DNA of 64,000 bases. It comes from Epiperipatus broadwayi (taxonomy: Eukaryota; Onychophora; Udeonychophora; Euonychophora; Peripatidae). Of the stretch, positions 15,160-28,125 are shown in pieces. The translations under genes and the position numbers were made by a program. How positions within the stretch are numbered: the stretch's first letter is position 1; each line of letters begins with the position of its first letter. The stretch lies in NCBI GenBank assembly GCA_028023455.1, contig JAQFVV010006550.1, positions 498,001-562,000 on the forward strand. The letters are read 5' to 3'. Under the pieces are notes generated by a model that did not search any database, was not told where the DNA came from, and saw only the letters and a list, made by a program, of their open reading frames with translations.

Positions 15160-18001
15160 ATGGCGCCTTTTAAATTTCCTTGTGCTTTGTGTTTGTCTGA
15201 TATTTTTGGTAGACAAAAATTTTTAAAATGCTTGGGTTTTTGTGGCCTTAGATACCATATAGTATGTTATAATTTATTTAATAAAGATACTTCCATTGAT
15301 TCTATTAATAATACCTCTGAATTTTTATGTGAATACTGTAGCTCTTATTATAAGAAGGCTTCTGTTATTTTGAATTCTTATGTCTCCCAAATTTCTACGA
15401 TGAATTCATCTCTTTCTGTTTTATCTGATACTGATATAATCTCTGATTCTAGCTCAGTTTCATCTGTTTGTAAGGTCTGTTCTATTGCTATATTGGATCC
15501 TGCTAACTGTATCAATTGTTCTGGTCAATGTCAGGGGAAGTTTCATACCTCTTGTCTTAGATTAAGTAAAGTTGATGCTGATATTTTTCATACTATTGGT
15601 TCTGGCTTCTATAAATGTATAGAGTGTAATTATATGTCTAAGGTATTTTTGACAGATAATATTGCTGATAATCCTGTTTTAGATAATGAGTTTCAGATAG
15701 TTAAGTTAACTAATTGTGTGAATAGTAGAATTAATGGAGATAATTGTGTTATAAATTCTATTGTAAATGAATTTGATAAAAATAAAGATTTGTTGCCCTT
15801 ACATTATCTTTCTAAGATAGATGTTGACTTATCTTCTAATAATGGGAATAATTATATTGCAAACTCTACTGTAATTGAAGTTGACAAAAATAAAATCAAT
15901 AATGGAAATAATAATGCTGGAAACTCTCCTGTAAATGAATGTGATGAATATAAAACTGTTTTATTTTTAGATGATCTTTCTAATGTTGATGCTGATGTAT
16001 CCCCTAATAATATTGACTTATTTCCTAATAATATTGACTTATTTCCTAAGATTGGAAATAATAGTGTTGGAAAGTTTGTTATAGATGAGTTTGACAATAA
16101 TAAAGCTGTTTCATCTTTGGACAATCTTTCTAATGCAGATGTTGATATGGATTTATCCACTAATAATATTGACTTACTTCCTAAGATTGGAAATAATAAT
16201 ATTGGAAACTTTGCTGTTAATGAATTTGACTCTGCTAATAATGTTAAAAATATAGATAGTTTAATTGACAGTGTTATTCATGATTCTAGCAATTTTTCTT
16301 TTGAAATGATTTTATCTCTTCCTATTTCTTTTATATATAATTTAATAATTGAAATGTCTCATCGTTGTAGGAATTCTTCAGTGATCAAAGATAAACTTAT
16401 TAATACTAATGCTATTGGTACTCAATGCATGTTATCATCTTCCGAATATCCTGATCAAATTTTTAGTTCTATTCCTGGAGATTATTCCTCTTCTGTTGAA
16501 GGTGGTAACATTGTATGTTCATCTTCATCCAATTGCCTTGAAGATCTTGGTAAAAATGTTAATACTAATGATATTGGCACTCAATGCATTTTGTCATCTT
16601 CTGAATATCCTGATCAAATTTTTAGTTCTTCCATTGCTAGGGATCATTCTTCAGCCTATTGCCCTGAAGATCTTGGTGAAAATATCAAATTGGATGATTG
16701 TGTTCCTGAAGTTAATTTAGTTAGTGATGAAATTAATTATAATAATAATAATAATAATGTATTTATGAATTTGCCTCATTCCAAATTTAAAAGTAGATGT
16801 TTTTATAACTCATCCTGGCTTGAGGTAAATTCCATTAGTGATTGCTTTTCTGATTCTGGTTTTTTTTCTCATGGTAAATTTAAATCACCAAATTTTTTTT
16901 TGTGGGAAAAGAGATAATGGAAGTTTTCCTGTTACTTTATCTTCTTTAAAGTCTGTGAAATCTAAAAAACTAAATTATCCAGCTGCAGTTTCTAAAGTCA
17001 TTCCAGCTCATAATTTACAGAGTGCTTCTTTTATGGATAAAAGATATAATGGAGGTCTTCCTGTTAATGTATCTTCCCTAAAGTCTATTAGTCATAAAAT
17101 TCTTAATTATCCAGATACTGCTCCCAAATTTACTCCAGCTTATAGATCACATTCACTTAACTTTCATTCAAATAGTAACTATCGGATGAATCATTCTGGA
17201 TACTCTTCTTTATCTTCTAGTAAAAATGACTTTTCTAGAACTAAAAAAATTAATATTTCTGATGGATTTAATAAATCTAATTTTGCTAATGTTTATTCTA
17301 AGTCTGTTAGACATAAAATTCTTAATTATCCAGATATTGCTCCCAAATTCATTCCAGCTTATAGTTCACATTCACTTGACTTTCATTCAAATAGTAACTA
17401 TCGGATGAATCATTCTGGATACTCTTCTTTATCTTCTAGTAAAAATGACTTTTCAAGAACTAAAAAAATTAATATATCTGATGGATTTAATAAATCTAAT
17501 TTTGCTAATGTTTATTCTAAGTCTGTTAGACATAAAATTCTTAATTATCCAGATATTGCTCCCAAATTCATTCCAGCTTATAGATCACATTCACTTGACT
17601 TTCATTCAAATAGTAACTATTGGATAAATCATTCTGGATACTCCTCTTTATCTTCTAGTAAAAATGATTTTTCAAGGACTAATAAAACTAATATATCTGA
17701 TGGATTTAATAAATCTAATTTTGCTGATGTTTATTCTAATACTAATATAACTTATAATAGATATTTTCTTTCTAATATGCCAGTAAATCTCAGTTCAAAA
17801 GATATTACAGTATTTCTTGAAAATAATTTACAAACTAGCATTGTTTGTCATAAAGTTAATATGAATAATTCTAAGTCTTCTTGCTTTTATGTTTCTGTTT
17901 CTGCACATAAACATAATGAAATAATATCCCCCAATTTATGGCCTTGCGGTGCTTCCATTTCTTTTTTTTATGGATCTCTGGCTAGTTCTCTAAGGTTTTA
18001 A
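15160..18001 (+). pseudogene. LINE-c ORF1: double PHD-finger protein with 73-residue repeats, one frameshift
   Basis: Starts MAPFKFPCALC at 15160. Finger 1 has C8, C11, C24, C28, H33, C36, C57 and C60, a full C4HC3 PHD pattern. Finger 2 has C104, C107, C117, C120, H129, C132, C153 and C156. A long Asn/Asp/Ser-rich middle follows, with repeated blocks (ATGIGTQC-like, SSSEYPDQIFSS twice). Then come three 73-residue tandem repeats carrying HKILNYPD and HSGYSSLSSSKNDF. The C-terminal domain ends with LWPCGASISFFYG, resembling the WPxGVxVR ending of CR1-type ORF1 proteins. The frame changes at a T9 run (16893-16901): 15160-16917 is one frame and 16838-18001 the next. Joined length would be about 945 residues, unusually long for ORF1. 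The role by family is RNA or protein binding in the RNP. Confidence 0.8.
17093..17749 (+). repeat. Three 219-bp (73-codon) tandem repeats within ORF1
   Basis: Exact 219-bp period: units begin at 17093, 17312 and 17531 with cataaaattcttaattatcc. The copies are very similar and the period is in frame, so the protein repeats. A degenerate LNYP-containing half unit precedes them (about 16970-17090), suggesting an older round of duplication. Confidence 0.9.
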
Positions 18002-18140
18002 GAGAATTTATTTTGTTTTACTATCTATTTTATCTATTTTATTTTATTTATTTATTTTTATTTATTTATTTTTTCTTTATCACTTTTTTTTTTCTCTTTT
18101 TGGTTTTATTTGTGTTGTTTCCATTATCTTTGTGGGTAAC

Positions 18141-20890
18141 ATGGTAGGCCTTTCTTGTTTTTACATGAATGTCAGAGGTATGAGGACTAAATGTGTTCAA
18201 ATTAAACAATTTTTTGAAACAGAACATTTTGATCTTATTTTACTTACAGAAACTTGGTTGAATCAACAATTTCCTGATTGTTCTTTTCTTGATGATAGAT
18301 TCAGTATTTTGCGAACTGACAGATCTATGGATAATATTTCTCGAGGTGGTGGTACTCTGATTGCTCTTCATAAAGATGTTTTTTATAAAGAACTTTCTTT
18401 TTCTTCTTCTTTTGTGAATCTACATGGTGTGAAATTACTTTAAATCACAATTTTAAATTTATTTTAGGTAATGTTTATCTCAAACCCACTTTGTCATTGT
18501 TGGAGTTTGATTATTTTTTGACATCACTTGAAGATTTTCTGATTGGCTATGATAATATTATTATTACTGGTGATTTAAATATTCCGGATTTATATCAGGG
18601 TAGAATTGCTACACACTTTTCTCTTTTGTCTTCTAAGGCTTCTAGAATGTTAAAGTTCTGTAAATTTTTAGGACTTAAGCAATATAACCCATTTGTTAAT
18701 TCCTCTCATCGTACTTTGGATTATATTTTATGTAATTCAACAGTAGTTAGTAATTTTCAAGTTGTCTCTGTTAATTTTCCTATTGATGCTCATCATCCAC
18801 CTTTTGAGTTTTATATTAACGTTTGTCACTCAAAGATTAATTTTTCTAATATTTCAAGAAAGGATTATGGGAAGGGTAATTATTTTGATTTTTGTAGAAA
18901 CTTTTCTAAAGTTAATTGGAATTTTTTGTATTCTTTTAATGATGTAAATCATTGCTTGGATGAGTTTTTAAAGATTCTTAATGGTTTTATTGATTTGTAT
19001 ATTCCCAATAAGCGACCTTTTTATAAGGGTTTTCCTCGTTGGTTTTCATGCGATCTTATTAAAATTATTAAAAGGAAGTCTTATCATCGTAGACTTTATT
19101 TTAAAACACAGAATATCTTTTTTTATAATAATTTTATTAATTTCAGAAGATTGGTGAAGCATGTTTATAAAAGAGATTTGAAGAATTATATTAGAAAAAT
19201 TGAGGTTAATATTTCATCTAACCCTAAAGAATTTTGGGATTTCATTAAAAAGTCTGGTTTGGGTAGAAAAAAGGTTCAAGCTACTCATGGTTTCACTTTA
19301 AGTGCAAATGACTTTTCAAAACATTTTGCTGATGTATATTCATCACATGATGCAATATCTTCAAATATTGCATTATTTTGTAATTCTTCAACTGTTCATT
19401 GTATGATTGACCATATTTCTAAGGATGATGTTGTTATGGCTATTAAGCGACTTAAAATTCATTCTAGTTTGGGAAATGATAATATTCCTTCATTTATTTA
19501 CAAAGGGCTAGCTGAATTTATTGCAGTTCCTCTTGCATTTATTTTTAATTTATCACTGAATTCTTGTGTTTTTCCTAATGTGCTTAAGTGTGCCAAAATG
19601 GTCCCAATTTTTAAGAATGGTTCACGTGATTATCTTAATAACTATAGACCTATTTCTGTTTTACATACTATTGCTAGAATTTTTGAGAGGTGTGTTTATA
19701 ATAAAATTATTTTAGATGTTAGTAAACTCATTTCTTCTTCACAGCATGGTTTTATACCTAATAGATCCGTAGAAACTAATTTGTTAACAATTTATGATCA
19801 TATAGCTCATGCAATTGAGGACCAGCAGAGACTTGATGTTGTTTATTTTGATTTATCAAAAGCTTTTGATAAAGTAGACCACAGTATTCTTCTTCACAAA
19901 TTATATCAAATGGGTTTTTCTACTAAGCTTGTTTATTGGTTTCAATCCTTTCTTCATGGTCGTACTGCATATATTAAATTTAATAATACTATTTCATCTA
20001 AGTTTAAATGTAATTTTGGAGTTCCTCAGGGTAGTATTTTAGCACCTATGCTTTTTAACATTTATATGAATGACCTTAAGGATTGCTTAAAATCTTCTTA
20101 TCTTTTGTGCTATGCAGATGACTGTAAAATCTTTAGAAGAATCACATCTGTGTTTGATTGCACTCTTCTTCAAAAGGATATAGATAATTTTAGTGCTTGG
20201 TGTGATTTAAATAATATGATTGTTAATTTCAGTAAATGTTCCTTAGTCTCGTATTCTAAAAAATCTGAAGTTTTGCATTTTTCTTATTTTATTAATTGTC
20301 ACAAAATTATTTCTGTTGAATCCCAAAAAGATTTGGGAGTTATATTTTCTAGTAATGGATCCTTTCTTCCTCATTTGGAAATGATTATTGGTAAAGCTTT
20401 AAAAATTATAGGTACTATTCTAAGGTTTGGTCATCATTTCAGTGGTGATACAAAATTTAAATTATTTTTATCATTGGTTCTTCCCATCATTGAATATTGT
20501 TCAGTCATTTGGAATCCTAGCTCTAAACAGGGATGTAACTTATTACAATCAGTGAGTAATAAGTTTTTTAAATATGTTTCTTTGGGAAATAAAACTGTTG
20601 TTCATCTTTCTTCTAGAAGACAATATAGAGATCTTAAATATCTTTATAAACTTGTTAATAAAATAGTTCTTTTATCTGACACAATTTCTACTGTTGTAAT
20701 TAGATCTCATGTGCATGATACTCGGTCTGCTTCTGTTTGTTACATTAAAACTTGTCATTCCAATGTTCTTAGATTTTCTCCTTTATTTAGACTGCCATAT
20801 TTATATAATCAGATTTGTAGTAATAATAATTACTTCAATTTAGATTATAATCAATTTTGTAATGTTATTAAATTTAAATGTCATATTTGA
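18141..20890 (+). pseudogene. LINE-c ORF2: endonuclease-reverse transcriptase, single frameshift
   Basis: ATG at 18141 (MVGLSCFYMNVRG). Endonuclease: N10 in MNVRG, E37 in TETW, ITGDLNI (the GDxN box) and RTLDYIL. The usual SDHxP box reads AHHPPF, so the Ser-Asp pair is substituted, a sign of lost nicking activity or family divergence. A frameshift near 18432 moves the reading from frame 18141-18443 to the frame open to 20890. Reverse transcriptase: NNYRPISVL, VVYFDLSKAFDKVDH, GVPQGSILAPMLFN and YADD at 20111-20122, all intact. The thumb and C-terminal region carries QKDLGVIFSSNGSF and LVLPIIEYCSVIWNP. No RNase H domain. About 915 residues if joined. Confidence 0.88.
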
Positions 20891-21214
20891 TTGGTTTAAC
20901 TTGATTTTGTTTATATATATATGTTAAATTGTTTTATTATTATTATTATTATTTTGTTATGTGCTTTATATTTATCCCTTTTATTTATTTGTTATTATTA
21001 ATGTTTTAATAATAATTGTTTATATGCTGATATTTAATTTTACTTTAGATTTTTAAATGTGTTAATTATCTTTTATTGAAATATGGCACATAATTATATT
21101 AATAATTTGTCATTTAAACTCATTTATGTATTTATATATTTGTTATGGTGCAATACTGTAATTGGCTTTATGCTGTAGTTTTGTACGGTAAATAAATGAA
21201 TTGAATTGAATTGA

Positions 21215-21391
<177 letters not shown>

Positions 21392-22792
21392 GTTCATAAG
21401 GGATAATGTTAATAATTATAGACGAATTTCTGTGCTTCATACAGTTGACGCATATTTGAAAATGTGTTTATAAAAAAATTGTTAATGACATAAATAAGAT
21501 TTTGGTTCCTGTGCAACATGGTTTTTTTACCTGGAAGATCAACTGAAACTAATCTTTTAACAATAACTGATCACATTGCTAATGCCTTTGAGAATCAATG
21601 TCGTTTAGATGTTGTTTATTTTGATTTATCCAAGGCATTTGATAAAGTGGATCATTCCAGGTTGCTTTTCAAAATGTATAAATTAGGTTTTTCCTATAAT
21701 TTGGTTGCATGGTTTGAATCTTTTATTAAGAAGAGAACAGCTTATGTAAAGTTTAAGAATAATTCTTCTAATCCATATTATTGTAATATAGGAGTACCTC
21801 AGGGCAGTATCCTTGCACCATTATTGTTTAACATTTATATTGATGATTTGGGAGAGAGTTTAGAATTTTCGCATATTTTATGTTATGCAGATGATTGTAA
21901 AATTTTTAGGAATATAAACTCAATTAATGATTGCATATTATTACAAAAAGATATCAATAATTTTGTGAAATGGTGTAGAGATAATAAAATGGATATTAAT
22001 ATGGATAAGTGTTCAACAGTTTCTTATTCCAAAAAATCTGAAATGATAATTTGTCCTTATTATATTGAAGATCATAATATAAAGTTTGTTGATATTCAGA
22101 AAGACCTTGGAATTATTTTTGCAAGCAATGGATCATTTCATCATCATATTGAAAATGTAGTAAATAAGGCTTTTAAAATTATGGGTGCAATTTTAAGGCA
22201 TGGTAGACAATTTAGTAGTTTTACAAAATATAAATTGTTTCTCTCTTTGGTTTTGCCAATTTTAGAATATGGATCTGTTGTTTGGAATCCCAGTTCCAAA
22301 TGAGATATTATTAAAATTCAATTGGTTTATGACAAATTTTCTAAGTACATTAAATTAAAAGACCATTATCTATCCCTATCCATTAGAAGAAAAATGAGAG
22401 ATCTTAAAATTTTATATAATCTTGTGAATCAAAAAATTATATTAACTAACAAAATTTCAAATATTGCGTTTAATAATTGTTTACATAAAACACGTACATT
22501 TACTTTATTTTATATTAAGGTTTGTCACTCTAACATATTAAAATTTTCACCTTTGTTTCGTTTGCCTAATACCTATAATCATGATTTTATTAATGAAAAT
22601 ATTTTTTCTTTAGACTTTAAAAAATTTGTTACTTATCTTGTAAAAAAGTATGGCATATAATTATATTATTTTCATCATTTTTACTCATTTATGTATATTA
22701 TTTATGTATATTATTGTATAGTTATTATAGTGCAATTCTGTAATTGGCTTAATGCTGTAGTTTTGTACGGTAAATAATATGAATTGAATTGA
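21392..22792 (+). mobile_element. LINE-d: 5'-truncated CR1/L2-like retrotransposon
   Basis: Begins abruptly after (ATT)n inside the RT domain (frame fragments matching NNYRPISVLHT of LINE-c) and runs to the same type of 3' end as LINE-c: ctgtagttttgtacggtaaata, then gaattgaattgaatt, then (ATT)n. The protein is clearly diverged from LINE-c, so it is a separate family sharing the 3' terminus. Confidence 0.88.
21400..22660 (+). pseudogene. LINE-d reverse transcriptase remnant
   Basis: The first roughly 120 bp are frameshifted; the main frame opens near 21518. Motifs seen: VVYFDLSKAFDKVDH, GVPQGSILAPLLFNIY, YADD at 21884-21895, IQKDLGIIFASNGSFHHH and SLVLPILEYGSVVWNP. A single TGA at 22301, in the same frame, separates 21518-22303 from the C-terminal piece 22322-22660. 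Endonuclease and ORF1 are absent through 5' truncation. Confidence 0.88.
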
Positions 22793-23050
<258 letters not shown>

Positions 23051-23701
23051 TCTTCACACAATAAAAGAATATGATTTTATAATTTTGGTTAATCGTTTTT
23101 GTCAAATATTTTTCCAATCTATTTTTTTTTTTTATGCTTTGAACTATTACAATATCTTACAGTTTAGATACTGTATTTCTTATTCCATATGCATCAATTA
23201 TTTATTTTAAAAGTACAAATGTTTCAATGTGTTATAATTTAAATAGTATATCTATCTATCACTTAGTAGGTCACATATTTAACCAATGACTTTTTTTCAT
23301 GTTTTGAAATATAATATTTTTAATTCTATATGAAAATGGGTTTTTACATATAAGTCTGGTTATAATGGAAGGCACTGGAACAAATAAATGTGCACATGAA
23401 GACTGAATTAGACACTTTTACAATCTTCTGAAAAGGAAATGAATTAATTTTGTGTATTATATAATATTTTGATGAGGAGACCATTATTAGTCAAAATGTT
23501 GTTTTTGCTGCTAATTTTATGTTTCGAATTATGCTGTGATATCATAAAAGAATGCTGGCATAAGTAATCGATTATCTAGCAAAAATAACATGTATACATG
23601 ATTTGCTGTCCGTATTTCATTCTTGCCAAGGTGTATATGTATAGTATTTTTTGTTGAAAATTAAATGATTAAATTTTGGAAACTGACTGCTACTAAAGCT
23701 G
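23051..23701. other. No gene seen
   Basis: AT-rich sequence with no long ORF or repeat that I can recognise. Confidence 0.55.
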
Positions 23702-23720
23702 TTACAGTCCACTATTTTTT

Positions 23721-24314
23721 TTCTCAAAAGTAACCTTTATTAGTTAAAAAATTACAAAAAATGTTCAGATACACTTACCCATTGAGGATTACAAAGTGTT
23801 CAATGTTACATGGTAAAACAATTATTGACCAGGTTTATATAAAGTTCATATGCTCGATAACAATTATAGCCATAAAAGAGTTACTATAATTTTGATTAAT
23901 GTGTATCTGTACATGGATAATAAACTCTTGACCCACAGCTGAGCCATGTCAAGACCATTATAGGCACGTCTTTCTTCCAATTAACAGTCCAAATGCACAG
24001 GGACCACATTCAGTCTACCTGCCCAAAATTGGAAAGCTAACTAGAGAAAAAATGACAAGCACAGATCTGCACTTCTCAAAACTAACCTATCAAGGGCACA
24101 GCAGCCTAACAGAGCAAGAATAGTGCTGAGACTTTGACCAGGTACACTCCCGGCAGGTTTTCCAGTACAATAAATTGAGGGGAGTGCAGACCCATGCCTG
24201 CAAAATTATTGCAGCAAAAACTCCATCAAAGCTACAAAAATTGTCAGTGGCCCAAAGCAGACCAACCACACATTATTATTTTTGATTTCTTAGTTAACTT
24301 TAAAATTAGAGCAT
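23721..24314 (-). mobile_element. Unclassified retroposon with 19-bp TSD
   Basis: The 19-mer ttacagtccactatttttt occurs at 23702-23720 and 24315-24333 and brackets a 594-bp segment that is noticeably less AT-rich than its surroundings. The segment begins on the plus strand with ttctcaaaagtaacctttattag, so on the minus strand it ends with an AATAAA-like signal and A-rich DNA, as expected of a retroposed RNA. No ORF, A box or B box is evident. It may be a LINE 3' UTR, a SINE or a retrocopy of a noncoding RNA. Confidence 0.75.
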
Positions 24315-24333
24315 TTACAGTCCACTATTTTTT

Positions 24334-25140
24334 TAAAAAAAATATGACATCCTGCTCTTAAAAATAGTCTCTAGAAATGGCCATGACATGACACTTTATG
24401 TCCACAGTTCAGGCAAACAATAACTGTTTTTCATTGAGGATTGTCAAAAAACAAAGTTCCATTTCAAAACAGAATGTCATTTGATGTAAGAAACTTTTGA
24501 CTGCTGCAGTAATGTTAAGAAACAATATTTTGTACATAGACAAAATTGCCCAATTAAATATATGTATATTTGTTTTTTTTTTATTTTGTTACCATTTGTA
24601 ATAAATTTAGATTATTAAAAGTTTATTTGTTGGAAGACTATTTCATGCAAAAAATATAAATGCATGTTTGTTTCACTTCTATTAATAAAGTTACTTTTGG
24701 CCATGTTTTAAAATAAATCTTTATAAGTTCAGATGATGGAAGATAATTTCTCACAATAAATGTAAATGTGTGGTTGTGTCTGTTTATATCATTTCCAGTA
24801 ATTAAAGTTATCATTTTGCCAAATAAATCTTTAATTGATGGATTAAGTTTGTAGCTCTCGTGGAAACGTTATTTCACGAGATCGAAAAATTATAAAATTA
24901 TTGCAGGACTAATATATATAATATTGAATTTCAAAAATCTTACACTTTTCATTTTTCAGAATTTGGAAGGACTAATATATATATTATCAAAAAACTAATA
25001 TATATATATATTAAATCTCACAACTGGTCTTATAATATAAGTACTGGAAAATGTTATTTATTTCCTAAGTACAAATGTTTCAAAATGTTAAAATTTCAAT
25101 TATGTAACAAGTATGTAGATGTTACAAAAAAAATTGGGAA
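24334..25140. other. No gene seen
   Basis: AT-rich, with short TA-rich stretches near 24910-25010. No ORF or recognisable repeat. Confidence 0.55.
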
Positions 25141-25249
25141 TCAAGCGTTGGTGGCCGAGTGGTCAGCACAGCCACCTTACAAGCAGTTGTCCGGGTTTGC
25201 TGCCCCGCCGATGCTTTGACACATGAAAAAAAATGGGGGGGGGGGTAAT
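25141..25249 (+). mobile_element. tRNA-derived SINE, copy 1
   Basis: Starts tcaagcgttg. The pol III A box is in ggtggccgagtggtcagcac (tRNA-Ser/Leu-like) and a B-box region follows at gggtttgctgcccc. The copy ends atgctttgacacatg plus A8 and a G-run. Four further copies occur at 48905-49075 (two), 55159-55241 and 59692-59799. The B box departs from GGTTCGANNCC, so this is an old copy and not a tRNA gene. Confidence 0.8.
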
Positions 25250-26399
25250 TTTAGAAGCATCATGCCCGGTTAAAGGATTAACATATTTTTTTTCATTTCT
25301 GTTATTTAATTTTGATTCTGCTATTTATTTTTTTAGTAACAGAAATAAAATGTATGCTGAACATTTTTTTTAATATTCTATATCAAAGTTTTTAATGCAA
25401 CTGTAAGAAATGCATGAATAAATGGTTTTAAAAGTTGTCAAATATTATTAATAAACTACCCCTAATGTTGACGAAGTGTCTTGCTGACTTTGCGATAATG
25501 TTTTATTATTTTTAATGTTCAATCTGCATTTGGTAAAGAACGTAGTACGTTATAGATATAAAACATCTTTGTAAAGTTTAATAATTCTTGAGTAATATTT
25601 AATCAAAAGTAAGATAATATTAATCAGGTAATTCATATTGATTTAAGGAATGTTTTTTTTTTTTTATTAGAAAAATAATTTATGCAAATTTTGTGTATGG
25701 TATGTTAATTATTCTTTATAAATGTTCTGTTATTAATTATTTTAAAGTTAATCAATTTGTATAATTAATGTTTTATATATATAAATTGTTTTTTTTTTTT
25801 TATTAATTAAAACTAAAGTTTTCGTTTGTTAAATTTTGATTAATCTATTTTGTTTACTAAGAATTTAAATTCATGAAGTAATTTCTCATAAATATAATTT
25901 AAATTTTTGTTATTTTCATTTTAATTTGCAATTTTCATGTAAGAATTGTTCAAACAGAGGTGATAATGTTTTATTTGCATATTATCGCCAAAATCATTGA
26001 AGTGCGGTGAATATCAATTAATACTCCCTTCTTCTGATCTGAAAGACTTTTATAAGACTTATGCAAATTATTTTGTATGTTTTGAAAATGTATTATGTTG
26101 ATTAAATCTGTCTTCATAATACAAGTGGCGTACGCCTTGCAGTTCAGATAAACAACATTTAAAAAAGAACATTTAGTAACTATTTTCATTAACAAAGTTA
26201 AAGATAAACTTTGATTTCAATAAAGTGTTAGTAATTACATTTGTTTTAGAAAAGGAAAACAAAAGATTACTTATCTGCTAAGTATTTTTGAATAAAATTT
26301 TATAGGGCTTTCAATTCAAATACATTATACTCAAATAAAAAAAATATTTAGCCAATCTTAATATAATTTTGTTATAACTTTCAATAAAATTTTTGAGTA
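25250..26399. other. No gene seen
   Basis: AT-rich with homopolymer runs. The 74-residue minus-strand ORF at 25971-26195 has no recognisable motif. Confidence 0.5.
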
Positions 26400-26762
26400 T
26401 CATCATCAAACATTATCAATCCACTGCAGGATGAAGGTCTCTTTCAGTTCAATTTATCTTCTCCGATCTTTAGCTTCTCTTCTCCACGTCACTCCTGCAC
26501 ACTTTATTATTTCATCCATCCATCTCACATGTGATCTTTTTCTGGGTCTTCTACAATCTTTTGGAATCCAGTTTAAGATTTCAATATACCATCTATTATC
26601 ATCTCTTCTAGAAATATATCCAGCCCAACCCCACTTCAGTTTTTTAATTTTTTCAATGAGGTCAGTAACACCTGTTTGTTCTCTTATCCATATATTGTGT
26701 TTTTGATCTCTTCTTGTTACTCCCAACATGCATCTTTCCATATTTCTTTGAGTTGTCTGAAG
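26400..26762 (-). pseudogene. RTE-type LINE, 3'-terminal fragment of ORF2
   Basis: The minus-strand frame reads MERCMLGVTRRDQ, IREQTGVTDL, KLKWGWAGYISRRDDNRW, RRPRKRSHVRWMDEI and GVTWRREAKDR, the very characteristic C-terminus of RTE-like reverse transcriptases. An early stop lies at about 26452. Past it the frame continues FILQWIDNV to a TGA at 26406, again RTE-like, followed by a short TGATGAT tail. The copy is 5'-truncated at about 26762. Endonuclease and catalytic RT domains are missing. Confidence 0.88.
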
Positions 26763-27886
26763 TATAGTTTACATTATACACAATGTCACTTGGTATAAAA
26801 GGAAAGGTGAATGTTTTTTTCACACTATCTGCAGTTCTATTTTTGAATCAGCACACGTATAATTTAAATATTCACAAAAATTTTAAATCATATCTGGGAC
26901 ATAAGTTATAACATTAAATATGATACACCTTTACCCATGTTGAAATAGCAGCCTTTCATTATATATTTTTTTAAATACAAAAAAACTGTTCCTGAAACAT
27001 TTGGAATGATTCAAATTGTGTGAAGCAATAAATTAAGTTACAAAAATGTTTTTAGTCGGTTTAAAGGATGATGTATAAACACACAGGAAAAATTGTGCAG
27101 CCCATGATCCAGCTAGCCCATAAGTTAAGTTTTGAACTGGATTAAGTAAAACTTGGGAAGATTTTCAGGTTCTACAGACTTATAATTTTTTTAAAAATAA
27201 CTATTTAAAAGCAATCAATATAGCCATCCAATTTTTAAAATTTAATTGAGAAAATAAGCATTTTTATTACAAAGTAAAATTAAGACTAAAAACAGCTAGA
27301 ACCTGCTAGAACTTTTGATCATATCTGAATTTAGGGTTTGATCTTATTGCTATCTTGATTTTTATATCAGCATATTACACCTGGGTCTCGTTTTATGCGG
27401 ATTATTTTAATGCGATTTTGAAGTTATGCAATTTATGTTTCTTCTTAATATTTTCTATATTTCACTATATTTATTAGATATCAAAAAATTTAAATTATTA
27501 ATAACTTATTTTGACTTGAAATGTTTTTTTTTTTTTTTCAAAAATATAACTTATATTAGCAGCTAATGTGAATATGGCCTGAAGCTGTATTTAGAATTTT
27601 AGCTTCTATGTAAATAACCTATTTATATTAATGAGTATATAATAATAATGTATTTATACTTACATATAAAAATATCACAATAAATATTCAAAAAATTTTA
27701 ACTTTTAAAATGTATTTTGTTAAGTATAACAGAAATAAATAATCATAGATTTTTAAAATAAATAATGAAGATTTTATTGATTTTATAAACTGACAATAAT
27801 CTTACTAATGATAATGTATAATTTTTTTGTTATGATTGCAATCTCATTTTTTAATATAAAAACAGAAAACTATCAACACAGCACAA
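26763..27886. other. No gene seen
   Basis: AT-rich with no ORF of note. Nothing recognised. Confidence 0.55.
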
Positions 27887-28043
27887 GACTGAAAATGGTG
27901 CTAGTAACATCACATCACGAATAAAAATAAAGTGGCTGGGACTGAAAATGGTGCTAGTTACATCACATCATGAATAAAAATAAAGTAGCTGGGACTGAAA
28001 ATGGTGCTAGTTACATCACATCATGAATAAAAATAAAGTGGCT
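27887..28043 (+). repeat. 53-bp tandem repeat, three copies
   Basis: Units start at 27887, 27940 and 27993 (gactgaaaatggtgctag), with one to four differences among copies. The array runs directly into the LINE-related fragment at 28031-28125. Confidence 0.9.
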
Positions 28044-28125
28044 AACAGGTTTCTCTGGGCATAATTGCTGAGAGATTCTTGACTTTGTTTAAGGAGAAGC
28101 CACAATACATCACATCACATCGAAT
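28031..28125 (+). mobile_element. 3' fragment of the LINE family also seen at 56750-57935
   Basis: The stretch containing gtttctctgggcata(a/g)ttgctgaga and aaggagaag(c/t)cac matches, in inverse orientation, about 56835-56930, just downstream of the minus-strand LINE ORF there. This is therefore a short terminal piece of the same family. Confidence 0.6.

Noticed and set aside
15852-16160. 102-residue minus-strand ORF and 60-100-residue plus-strand ORFs within LINE-c ORF1
   Set aside because: Alternate-frame shadows of ORF1; the 60-residue pair repeats with the 219-bp period.
17093-17749. Regularly spaced repeats considered as CRISPR-like or satellite
   Set aside because: They are in-frame coding duplications within a retrotransposon ORF1 in a eukaryotic context.
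25141-25215. Functional tRNA-Ser/Leu gene
   Set aside because: Multiple dispersed copies with A-tails and, in one case, TSDs; the B box is imperfect. A SINE fits better.
26431-26706. 91-residue plus-strand ORF
   Set aside because: Antisense to the RTE reverse transcriptase fragment.
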